The notes under the pieces are model-generated. The model searched no databases and was not told the DNA's origin. It was given only the letters and a program-made list of their open reading frames with translations. The position numbers were made by a program, and so were the translations under genes. This document shows positions 54,549 to 62,519 of a stretch of DNA of 64,000 nt, piece after piece. This DNA is from Gammaproteobacteria bacterium (GTDB lineage: Bacteria > Pseudomonadota > Gammaproteobacteria > Ga0077536). Position 1 is the stretch's first letter. Every line of letters starts with the position of its first letter. The stretch is from assembly GCA_024235015.1 (NCBI GenBank), contig JACKNG010000005.1, positions 310,001 through 374,000 on the forward strand, read 5' to 3'.

Positions 54549-56063
54549 TCAACGTGGCACGTGGCGGCGGCCGAGCAGCAGCACGCAGGGGGTGAGGACG
54601 ACGAAGATCGCACAGATGGCCCAGAAGACGTCGTTGAAGGCGCCCATCTGCACGTGGCGGAACAGCTCGGCGGCGAGCTTGACCGGCGCGTCGGGCTGGT
54701 CGAGCGCGATGTCCGTGTGATCGAGCCAGTCGTAGACGCGCGGGTTGGTCGCGCTGACGTGCTCACCGAGATGGTGCCAGTGGACCTGCTCGCGACGCAC
54801 CAGGAAGGTACTGGTCAGCGCGATGCCGATCGAGCCGCCCATGGTACGCATGACGTTGTACAGCCCCGCCGCCTCGGCGCCCTTGTCCGAGGGGATGGTC
54901 TCGAAGGTCGCCGTCGACAGTGGCGAGAACACCGCCGCCATGCCCAGCCCCAGCACCAGGCCCGGTTGCGTCAGCGCGAACATGTCGGCGTCGAGCGACA
55001 GGCGCGCCATCAGCGAACTGGCCAGGGCCGAGATCAGCATGCCGCCCATGATCAGCCAGCGGCCGTCGACGCGCGGCGCGACCCAGGTGCCGATGACGAT
55101 CATCATCACCGCGCTGACCGTGCCGCGCGGCGCCAGCACCCAGCCGGCGGTATCAGCCGGATAACCCATGACGTCCTGCGCCAGCAGCGGCCACATGACG
55201 ATGGTCGAGTACATGGCCAGGCCGTAGCCGGCCATGAGCAGGTTGCCGGCGGCGAAGTTGCGATCGCGGAACAGGCGGATGTCGACGATGTTGTGCTCGC
55301 GCCCCAGCGCGCGCACCACGAACAGCGCGAACGCGCTGCCGGCGATCCAGGCCAGCACCCAGATGAAGCCGGAATCGAACCAGTCGCGGGTATGGCCCTG
55401 GTCGAGCAGGGTCTGGAAGGCGCCGAGCGCGACGGACAACAACACCAGGCCGCCCCAGTCGGTACCGACGTCGCGCCGCGGCGGCGCGCCGCCGACCTCG
55501 TCGAGCATGAGCACGATGGCGATGGCGCCGAGCGGCAGGTTGATGAAGAACACCCAGCGCCAGCTCCAGTACTCGGTGATGTAGCCGCCGATGACCGGCC
55601 CCAGCACCGGCCCGACCATGATCGCGAGCCCCCAGATGGCCATCGCCTGGCCGCGCTTCTCGCGCGGAAAGGCGTCGAGCAGGACGGATTGCGAGATGGG
55701 CACGAGCACCGCGCCGAAGGCGCCCTGGAAGAAGCGGAAGCTGACCATCGAGGCCAGGCTCCACGACAGGCCGCAGGCGGCGGAGGTGCACAGGAAACCG
55801 ATCACGCCGGAGAACAGCACCAGGCGGCGGCCGAAGCGGCCGACCAGGTAGCCGGTCAGCGGCATGACGATGGCGGTCGACACCAGGTAGGCGGTGATCA
55901 TCCAGGTGATCTGGTCGGGGGTCGCGCCGAAGCTGCCCATCATGTGCGGCAGGGCGACGTTGACCACCGTGGTGTCGAGCACCTCGAGCAGCGCGGTCAG
56001 CATGACACCGACGACGACGCTCCAGGCCGGACGCTCCAGCGCAGGCGCTGCCGCCGTGGTCAC
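54549..56063 (-). CDS. DHA2-family MFS efflux pump (EmrB-like)
   Basis: Predicted 504-residue transporter with about 14 membrane segments. Translation starts at a GTG overlapping the stop of the upstream membrane-fusion gene (GTGA). Signatures are LEVLDTTVVNVALPHMMGSF, WMITAYLVSTAIVMPLTGYL, GRRLVLFSGVIGF and the motif C region GPVLGPVIGGYITEYWSWRW. It pairs with the fusion protein to expel drugs or toxic hydrophobic compounds across both membranes via an outer-membrane channel encoded elsewhere. Confidence 0.93.
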   Translation of the reverse strand: MTTAAAPALERPAWSVVVGVMLTALLEVLDTTVVNVALPHMMGSFGATPDQITWMITAYLVSTAIVMPLTGYLVGRFGRRLVLFSGVIGFLCTSAACGLSWSLASMVSFRFFQGAFGAVLVPISQSVLLDAFPREKRGQAMAIWGLAIMVGPVLGPVIGGYITEYWSWRWVFFINLPLGAIAIVLMLDEVGGAPPRRDVGTDWGGLVLLSVALGAFQTLLDQGHTRDWFDSGFIWVLAWIAGSAFALFVVRALGREHNIVDIRLFRDRNFAAGNLLMAGYGLAMYSTIVMWPLLAQDVMGYPADTAGWVLAPRGTVSAVMMIVIGTWVAPRVDGRWLIMGGMLISALASSLMARLSLDADMFALTQPGLVLGLGMAAVFSPLSTATFETIPSDKGAEAAGLYNVMRTMGGSIGIALTSTFLVRREQVHWHHLGEHVSATNPRVYDWLDHTDIALDQPDAPVKLAAELFRHVQMGAFNDVFWAICAIFVVLTPCVLLLGRRHVPR

Positions 56064-57055
56064 GGCTCGACGTCGACCGTCACCGTGGCGCTGGCGCCGA
56101 CGCGCAGCGGGCGCAGGTTGTCCGGGTCGTCGTGGCGCGGGGCGATGGCGACGCGGACCGGGAAGCGTTGCGTGACCTTGACCCAGTTGCCCGTCGCGTT
56201 CTCCGGCGGCAGCAGCGAGAACACCGCGCCGGAGCCGGCGCCGAGGCTCTCGACCTCGCCGTCGAGAACCAGCCCCGGATACATGTCCATCGCGATGTGC
56301 GCGGCCTGGCCGGGACGCAGGTGGGTGAGGTCGGTTTCCTTGAAGTTCGCCTCCACCCACCAGTGGCGATCCTCGACGATGGAGAACTGCGCGCGTTCCT
56401 CGATCACCATCGCGCCCTCGCGCAGGGTGCAATTGGAGATCCAGCCGGATACCGGCGCCACCACGCGGGTGAAGGACAGTTCCAGCTCGGCCGCGGTGAG
56501 CGCCGCCGCCGCCGCGCGCAGGCGCGAATTCTGGTTGCCGCGCTTGCCGAACTGGCTCTCGGCCCGGCGCAGGTCGGCCGCGGCGCTGGCCACCGCCGCC
56601 TCGGCCTCGGCCTCGGTGGCGACGGCGTTGTCGTACTCGGCCTCGGCGATGAGATTGGCCTCGTTGAGTGCCGTGGCGCGTTCGAGGTTGCGCTTCGCCC
56701 GGGCCAGCGTGACCTTGCGCTCCTCCAGGGTCGAGCGCGCCACGCCGACCTCGGCATCGGACGCGCCGGTGGTCTGCGCAGCCATGTCGTAGGCCGCGCG
56801 CGCGGCGTCGACCGCGGCGGCGAAGGTCGAGGGATCGATTTCGAACAACACGTCGCCGGCCTCGACATAGTCGTTCTCGTCCACGTGCACGGCGACCACC
56901 GGCCCCGATACGCGCGCGGCGATGTCGACGATGTGGGCCTGGACGTAGGCGTCGTCGGTCGCCGGATGCAGCTCGCGCCACAACCAGTACTCGCGCAGGC
57001 CGTAACCGATGCCGGCACACAGGGCGACGACGATGAGCATGCGCAGGCGGCGCAT
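56060..57055 (-). CDS. HlyD/EmrA-type membrane fusion protein
   Basis: Predicted 331-residue periplasmic adaptor. The ATG at 57055 has GGGAGGAA 5-6 nt upstream. One N-terminal membrane helix (about residues 4-20) is followed by the HlyD biotinyl-lipoyl half motif (DDAYVQAHIVDIAARVSGPV), an alpha-helical hairpin rich in Ala and Glu (about 85-190), and VVAPVSGWISNCTLREGAMV. It couples the MFS pump to the outer-membrane channel. The two genes overlap by four bases. Confidence 0.93.
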   Translation of the reverse strand: MRRLRMLIVVALCAGIGYGLREYWLWRELHPATDDAYVQAHIVDIAARVSGPVVAVHVDENDYVEAGDVLFEIDPSTFAAAVDAARAAYDMAAQTTGASDAEVGVARSTLEERKVTLARAKRNLERATALNEANLIAEAEYDNAVATEAEAEAAVASAAADLRRAESQFGKRGNQNSRLRAAAAALTAAELELSFTRVVAPVSGWISNCTLREGAMVIEERAQFSIVEDRHWWVEANFKETDLTHLRPGQAAHIAMDMYPGLVLDGEVESLGAGSGAVFSLLPPENATGNWVKVTQRFPVRVAIAPRHDDPDNLRPLRVGASATVTVDVEP

Positions 57056-57128
57056 CGGATTCCTCCCGGGTTGCTGGGCAGGCGGTGCGATGCGCCGGGT
57101 GACGGAACGAACGCCTGCTGGAAGCGGG

Positions 57129-57157
57129 ATTGTAGCGGCATGCCGCCGGGGCATGCC
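57129..57157 (-). promoter_or_regulatory. candidate promoter and double palindrome upstream of the efflux pair
   Basis: On the minus strand TACAAT (57129-57134) is a good -10 box about 75 nt before the fusion-protein start. Just upstream are two perfect 8-bp palindromes GGCATGCC at 57137-57144 and 57150-57157, 13 bp apart centre to centre, covering the spacer and -35 region. That geometry suits repression by a dimeric regulator such as those of MarR or TetR type; no such gene is in the window. Confidence 0.4.
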
Positions 57158-57265
57158 CGCGCCCGGCGCAGCGTGTCGGCGGCGCGGCGGTCCGGCGCTT
57201 TCACACGCCGGGCGATTTGGTTAGCGTGGACCTCCGCGAGGGAACGAGCCCGGGGAGGCAGCAGC

Positions 57266-57688
57266 ATGGCGCGCATCCGTATCGTCGCCAGTGACGACGT
57301 CGCCTGGCGACGCACCGACGAGTTGGTGGCACCGGCTACCGCGGCGGTGATGTCGCGCGCCGAGCGCGAGGCCGACGTGCGCATGCTGCACGCCGGCGCC
57401 GACGACGGCCTGCAGCTGTTCGAGGCACGCATCGCGCCGAACGAGACCATCGCGCTGCATGCCCACGCCGAGGACGAGATCATCTACGTCCTCGACGGCG
57501 AGTTGCGCATGGGCCGCAAGCGTCTCGGCCCCGGCACCTCGCTGTTCGTCGCCGGCAATACCCTCTACGGCTTCAGCACCGGCCCGGCCGGCGTGCGCTT
57601 CCTCAATTTCCGCGGACGAGCCAACACCAGCTTCATCCCGCGCGAGGCCTTTCTCGCCGCGCGCCCGGGCGACGACGACTCGCGCTGA
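57266..57688 (+). CDS. small cupin-domain protein
   Basis: Predicted 140-residue single-domain cupin starting at an ATG with GGGGAGG upstream. The metal-binding motif HAHAEDEIIYVLDGELRM and the second motif GTSLFVAGNTLYGF are visible, followed by a strand and short tail. Could be a dioxygenase-like enzyme or a metal-dependent sensor; no substrate can be assigned. Divergent from the efflux pair across 210 bp and converging on an amidase gene with a 9-bp gap. Confidence 0.82.
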   Translation: MARIRIVASDDVAWRRTDELVAPATAAVMSRAEREADVRMLHAGADDGLQLFEARIAPNETIALHAHAEDEIIYVLDGELRMGRKRLGPGTSLFVAGNTLYGFSTGPAGVRFLNFRGRANTSFIPREAFLAARPGDDDSR

Positions 57689-57697
57689 AGCGCGCGC

Positions 57698-59134
57698 TCA
57701 ACCCGCGATCGGCGGCTGCCGCCCGGCCCACGGCCGGGCCTGTTCGAGTTGGGCGGCGAGGCGGATGAGGGCGGCCTCGTCGGCCGCGCGACCGACCAGT
57801 TGCACCCCGATCGGCAGGCCCGTGCGCGACCAGCCCAGTGGCAGCGAGATGGCCGGCGCACCGGAGGCATTGAACGGCGCGGTGTAGCAGCAGTCCGGGC
57901 CCATGCGGGTGTCGTCGTAGGTCTCGACGTCGAGCGTCATGTCGTAGTAGCCGTGTTCGCGCGGCAGCATCGGCAGGGTCGGCATCAACCAGGCGTCGAA
58001 GGCGTCCATGGTGCCGGCCATGGCGACGCAGGCGGCGCGCATCTGCTCGATCTGGTTGGAATGGTCGATGGCGCTGAACGATCGCCCTTTCTCGCTCATC
58101 GTCCAGTACAAGTGCGCCATGTCGTCCGGCCCGGCCGGGCGTCCGACCACCGGGGCCATGGCCTCGAAGAAGGCCGCGGTCTGCGCCGCGACGAGCGCGG
58201 TATAGGTCTTGTAGAGCGGCCAGAAGTCGTAGGGCACGGGCCGTGGCTCGACGTGGTGACCGAGCTCCTCGAGCAGGCGCGCGGCGTCCTCGACGGCCTG
58301 CTTCACCTCGGGGTCGAGCGGCGTGCCGTGGTCGGGGGTGTCGGTGACCAGCGCGAGGCGCAGGCGCCCGGTCGGCGCGCCGACCTCGGCGGCGAAGGCG
58401 CGCGGCGGCGGCGGCAGTCGGTAAGGCTCGCCGGGCAGGCCGCCGGCGAGCACGTCGAGGAGCACCGCGGTATCGCGCACGCTGCGCGACAGCCCGAAGA
58501 TGATCGCGCCGCCGTACCAGTAGTCGACCGTCATCGGCGCGAGGGTGATGCGCCCGCGCGCCGGCTTGAGCCCGACCAGGCCGCAGTTGGCGGCGGGGAC
58601 GCGAATCGAGCCGCCACCGTCGGAGGCATCCGCCACCGGCGTGACGCGGGTGGCGACGGCGACCGCCGAGCCGCCGCTGGAGCCGCCCGGCGTGCGTGCC
58701 GGGTCCCACGGGCTGCGGGTCACGCCGTGCAGGCGGGACTCGGTCGCCAGGCACCAGCCCTGCTCGGGCGAAGTCGACTTGCCGAAGGGCACGGCACCGG
58801 CGGCCTTGAGCCGCGCGACGATGACGGCATCGCCCGGCGCGACCTGGTCCTGCAGGTACGGCAGGCTGTTGGTGAACGGCTGGCCGCCCCAGGCCGTGGC
58901 CAGTTCCTTGACCAGCCACGGCACGCCGGCCAGCGGCCCCATGGGCAGGGCCGGGTCGCGCGCCCGCTCGCGGGCGACGTCGAAAGCGCGATGGGCGAGA
59001 AAGTTGAGCTGCGGATCGATCCGTTCGGCACGCGCGATGGCTTCTTCGAGCACCTCCAGCGCGCTGATCTCGCCGGCGCGTACCAGCGCGGCCAGGCCGA
59101 CCGCATCGTAGTCACCGTATTCGCTGAAAGCCAT
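57698..59134 (-). CDS. amidase signature family enzyme
   Basis: Predicted 478-residue amidase. The Ser-cisSer-Lys triad is in place: Lys76 in VPWLVKELA, Ser152/153 in TPGGSSGGSAVAV and Ser176 in SDGGGSIRVP. The start MAFSEYGDYDAVGLAALVRAG lines up with the family. Hydrolyses an amide or ester; substrate unknown. The ATG at 59134 is divergent from a second amidase gene 154 bp away. The two amidases are distant paralogues, not a duplication. Confidence 0.92.
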   Translation of the reverse strand: MAFSEYGDYDAVGLAALVRAGEISALEVLEEAIARAERIDPQLNFLAHRAFDVARERARDPALPMGPLAGVPWLVKELATAWGGQPFTNSLPYLQDQVAPGDAVIVARLKAAGAVPFGKSTSPEQGWCLATESRLHGVTRSPWDPARTPGGSSGGSAVAVATRVTPVADASDGGGSIRVPAANCGLVGLKPARGRITLAPMTVDYWYGGAIIFGLSRSVRDTAVLLDVLAGGLPGEPYRLPPPPRAFAAEVGAPTGRLRLALVTDTPDHGTPLDPEVKQAVEDAARLLEELGHHVEPRPVPYDFWPLYKTYTALVAAQTAAFFEAMAPVVGRPAGPDDMAHLYWTMSEKGRSFSAIDHSNQIEQMRAACVAMAGTMDAFDAWLMPTLPMLPREHGYYDMTLDVETYDDTRMGPDCCYTAPFNASGAPAISLPLGWSRTGLPIGVQLVGRAADEAALIRLAAQLEQARPWAGRQPPIAG

Positions 59135-59215
59135 CGTCTCCCCTCCCCTTGCTTACCCCGGCTGCTGATTGTCGGCACGACGCACGCAGCGATCAACGTC
59201 GCCCCGCCATCGCGC

Positions 59216-59246
59216 TTGCCGGCGTGGCGACGAACCCCGTTAGAAT
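59216..59246 (+). promoter_or_regulatory. candidate promoter for the second amidase gene
   Basis: TTGCCG and TAGAAT are separated by 19 bp and lie about 40 bp upstream of the ATG. The -10 matches consensus at five of six positions; the -35 at four. The spacing is slightly long. Confidence 0.35.
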
Positions 59247-59287
59247 CGACCCCCTCACCACATCGGGCCACACCGGGGAAACGTGCC

Positions 59288-60697
59288 ATGGATCATCGCG
59301 AACTCGCCTTCCTGGATCTCGTCGCGCTGGGTCGCGCGCTGCGTGCACGGGAACTCACCGCGCTCGAGGTCACCCGCGCCATGTTCGAACGCATCGCGGC
59401 GCTCGACGGCCGCCTGCACGCCTACGTCACCCTCATGCGGGACAGCGCCGAGGCCGAGGCGCGCGCCGCCGATGCCGCCTTCGCCCGCGGCGAGGACCGC
59501 GGCCCGTTGCAGGGCGTGCCGGTGGCGGTGAAGGATCTCTGCGACGCCGCCGGGGTGGCCACCAGTGCCGGCATGCCGGTGGTGCGCGCAAACGTTGCCG
59601 CGGCGACCCGCGACGCCACGGTGGTGGCGCGCCTGCGCGCGGCCGGCGCCGTCATCCTGGGCAAGCTCCAACTCACCGAGGGCGCGGTCGCCCATCACCA
59701 TCCGGACATCACGGTGCCGGTCAATCCGCACAACCCGGATTACTGGAGCGGCGCGTCGTCGAGCGGTTCCGGGGTCGCCGTCGCCGCCGGCCTGTGCTAC
59801 GCCGCGCTCGGTTCCGATACCGGCGGCTCGATCCGCTTCCCGTCCTTCGCCAACGGCATCACCGGGCTCAAGCCGACCTGGGGCCGGGTCAGCCGCGCCG
59901 GCGTGTTCCCGCTGTCCTGGTCACTCGATCACGTCGGCCCGATGGCCCGTTGCAGTGCCGATTGCGCCGCCGTGCTCGGCGCCATCGCCGGCGCCGACGA
60001 CGCCGACCCGACCGCCCTGGCGGCGCCCGTCGACGATTACCTCGGCGGCCTCGGCAGCGGCGTGCGCGGCCTGCGTATCGGCTTCGACGAAGCCTGGGCC
60101 ACGCGCGACGTCGACGCTGAAATCGTCGCCGGCCTGCACGCCGTGCTCGCGGCCCTGCGCGTGGCCGGCGCACAGGTCGTACCCGTCACCATGCCGGCGA
60201 CCGACGAGGTCATCGCCGCGTGGGCGCCGTTGTGCACGGCCGACGCGGCGGCCGCGCATGCCGCCACCTACCCGACCCAGGCCGCGGGTTACGGCCCCGG
60301 ACTCACCACCCTGCTCGACGCCGGTCGCGCGGCCAGTGCCGTCGACTATGCCCTCGCCCACGACGTTCGCCTCAACTACCGCGGCGCGCTCGCGCGGGTC
60401 TTCGCCAGTGTCGACGTCGTGATCGCGCCTGCCTACATGCGCCAGAATCCCACGCTCGCCGCGTTCGCGACCTTCGGCGAGGCCGAGCAGGACTGGCCCG
60501 AGCTGATCCGCTTCACCGCGCCGTTCGACCTCAGCGGCACGCCCACCCTGTCGCTGCCGACCGGCTGCAATGCCGACGGCGCCCCGCTCGGCATCCAGTT
60601 GCTCGGCCCGCATCTCGGCGAGGCCACGCTGCTGCGCGCCGGCCATGCCCTGCAGGGTGTGACCGACTGGCATCGGCGCCGGCCCGCGCTCGCCTGA
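59288..60697 (+). CDS. amidase signature family enzyme
   Basis: Predicted 469-residue amidase. Catalytic residues are Lys82 in VPVAVKDLCDAAG, a serine in WSGASSSGSGVAVAAG (157-159) and Ser181 in GSDTGGSIRFPS. Usual full length. GGGGAAAC precedes the ATG. It may act with the divergent amidase and the aldehyde dehydrogenase downstream in breakdown of an amide or nitrile-derived compound; this is inference from proximity. Confidence 0.92.
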   Translation: MDHRELAFLDLVALGRALRARELTALEVTRAMFERIAALDGRLHAYVTLMRDSAEAEARAADAAFARGEDRGPLQGVPVAVKDLCDAAGVATSAGMPVVRANVAAATRDATVVARLRAAGAVILGKLQLTEGAVAHHHPDITVPVNPHNPDYWSGASSSGSGVAVAAGLCYAALGSDTGGSIRFPSFANGITGLKPTWGRVSRAGVFPLSWSLDHVGPMARCSADCAAVLGAIAGADDADPTALAAPVDDYLGGLGSGVRGLRIGFDEAWATRDVDAEIVAGLHAVLAALRVAGAQVVPVTMPATDEVIAAWAPLCTADAAAAHAATYPTQAAGYGPGLTTLLDAGRAASAVDYALAHDVRLNYRGALARVFASVDVVIAPAYMRQNPTLAAFATFGEAEQDWPELIRFTAPFDLSGTPTLSLPTGCNADGAPLGIQLLGPHLGEATLLRAGHALQGVTDWHRRRPALA

Positions 60698-60732
60698 GCA
60701 CCGCCGCGGCGATTCCCACAAGCGGCGCGCGG

Positions 60733-60762
60733 TTCAGTCCGGAGCGCGCGGGATGCTATCCT
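60733..60762 (+). promoter_or_regulatory. candidate promoter upstream of the aldehyde dehydrogenase gene
   Basis: TTCAGT and TATCCT with an 18-bp spacer lie in the 278-bp gap between the amidase and dehydrogenase genes, leaving a leader of about 205 nt. The gap has no convincing gene. Confidence 0.3.
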
Positions 60763-60975
60763 TGCGCCATGTCGTGCCATGCCGATTCCGGTACGGCGAG
60801 ACGGGTTTTTCGTGACATTCACCGTGCTTCCGCCCGGTCGCACGGGATCGTGCAAACTGCAATGTCGTTCCACTCGGGTGGCCCGCGGTCACCCGGAACC
60901 CGCGCGCCGTCGCCGTGGCCCCGACGCCTTAGACAATCCGCCGTGCCCGCACGGCCAAGCCAACAGGAGCCCTCG

Positions 60976-62406
60976 ATGGACAGCTGTCTGAAGTTCTATA
61001 TCAACGGTGAATGGGTCGACCCGACCGATCCCAAGCCGCTCGACGTCATCAACCCCGCGACCGAAGAAGTGATCGGCCAGATCATGCTCGGCAACGCCAC
61101 CGACGTGGACAAGGCCGTGGCCGCGGCCCGCGCCGCCTTCGAAACCTTTTCGCAGACCACCGTCGAGGAGCGCGTCGCGCTGCTCGAGCGCATCCAGGCC
61201 GCCTACAAGGAGCGCTACGGCGAGATGGTCGAGACCATCTCGGCCGAGATGGGCGCGCCGGTGTGGCTGTGCAAGGCGGCCCAGGCCGCGATGGGCCCGG
61301 CCCACCTCGGCACCGCCATCGACGTGCTGAAGAACTACCAGTTCGAAGAGCAGCGCGGCAACATCACCCTGCGCCGCGAGCCGGTCGGCGTGTGCGGCTT
61401 CATCACGCCGTGGAACTGGCCCATCAACCAGATCGCCTGCAAGGTCCTGCCCGCGCTCGCGGCCGGCTGCACCATGGTGCTGAAGCCCTCCGAGGTGGCT
61501 CCGCTCAATGCCGCCATCTTCGCCGAGGTGCTCGATGCCGCCGGCGTGCCGAAGGGCGTGTTCAACCTCGTCAACGGTGACGGTCCGTCCGTCGGCGACG
61601 CCATGTCGCGCCATCCGGGCATCGACATGATGTCCTTCACCGGTTCCACCCGCGCCGGCATCCAGGTCGCCAAGTCGGCCGCCGATACCGTCAAGCGCGT
61701 CGCCCAGGAACTCGGCGGCAAGTCGCCCAACATCATCCTCGACGACGCCGATCTCGAGAGCGCGGTCACCGGCGGCGTGCAGGGCATGATGATGAACTCC
61801 GGGCAGTCGTGTAACGCGCCGAGCCGCATGCTGGTCCCGGCCAAGCTGCACGACCAGGCCATGGCCATCGCCAAGACCGCCTGCGAGGGCGTCAACGTCG
61901 GCGATCCGAAGATGAAGGATTCCAACATCGGCCCGGTCGTCAGCAAGGTCCAGTTCGATCGCATCCAGGCCCTCATCCAGAAGGGTATCGACGAGGGCGC
62001 GACCCTGGTCTGCGGCGGCCCCGGCCTGCCCGACGGCTTGACCAAGGGCTACTACGTCAAGCCGACCATCTTCGCCAACGTCAACAACGACATGACCATC
62101 GCGCGCGAGGAGATCTTCGGGCCGGTGCTGTGCATGCTGCCCTACGAGAGCGACGAGGACGCCGTGCGCATCGCCAACGACACCGTCTACGGCCTGTCGG
62201 CCTACGTCTCCGGCGGCGACCCGGCACGGGTGCAGCGCGTGGCCAACGCCCTGCGCGCCGGCAACGTGCACGTCAACGGCGCCGGCCTCGACTTCCACGC
62301 GCCCTTCGGCGGCTACAAGCAGTCCGGCAACGGGCGCGAGTGGGGCGAGTTCGGCTTCGAGGAGTTCCTCGAGGTGAAGGCGGTGATGAAGCCCGCGGCG
62401 GCCTGA
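60976..62406 (+). CDS. NAD(P)+-dependent aldehyde dehydrogenase
   Basis: Predicted 476-residue ALDH, normal length. The start is supported by CAGGAG. Catalytic Glu245 in AQELGGKSPNI and Cys279 in NSGQSCNAPSR are present, as are the cofactor segment FITPWNWPINQIACKVLPAL and FTGSTRAGIQVA. The C-terminus FGGYKQSGNGREWGEFGFEE is typical. Oxidises an aldehyde to the acid in the cytoplasm; no specific substrate can be assigned. Downstream of an amidase gene on the same strand. Confidence 0.94.
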   Translation: MDSCLKFYINGEWVDPTDPKPLDVINPATEEVIGQIMLGNATDVDKAVAAARAAFETFSQTTVEERVALLERIQAAYKERYGEMVETISAEMGAPVWLCKAAQAAMGPAHLGTAIDVLKNYQFEEQRGNITLRREPVGVCGFITPWNWPINQIACKVLPALAAGCTMVLKPSEVAPLNAAIFAEVLDAAGVPKGVFNLVNGDGPSVGDAMSRHPGIDMMSFTGSTRAGIQVAKSAADTVKRVAQELGGKSPNIILDDADLESAVTGGVQGMMMNSGQSCNAPSRMLVPAKLHDQAMAIAKTACEGVNVGDPKMKDSNIGPVVSKVQFDRIQALIQKGIDEGATLVCGGPGLPDGLTKGYYVKPTIFANVNNDMTIAREEIFGPVLCMLPYESDEDAVRIANDTVYGLSAYVSGGDPARVQRVANALRAGNVHVNGAGLDFHAPFGGYKQSGNGREWGEFGFEEFLEVKAVMKPAAA

Positions 62407-62475
62407 GCCCGGCGCGGTGAAGGGGGCGGTCGCGCGGCTGCCCCGACCGGCTGCGGCCGGTTCTCTCGCGCGACG

Positions 62476-62499
62476 CGATGCGGGCCCCGGCCCGCATCG
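62476..62499. terminator. strong hairpin between convergent dehydrogenase and receptor genes
   Basis: An 11-bp perfect stem (CGATGCGGGCC paired with GGCCCGCATCG) with a two-base apex, followed on the plus strand by TCGTTTC. A smaller stem (62446-62461) lies just before it. Placement in the 113-bp gap between two converging genes supports a bidirectional terminator. Confidence 0.65.
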
Positions 62500-62519
62500 T
62501 CGTTTCTGCCACCGCCATT

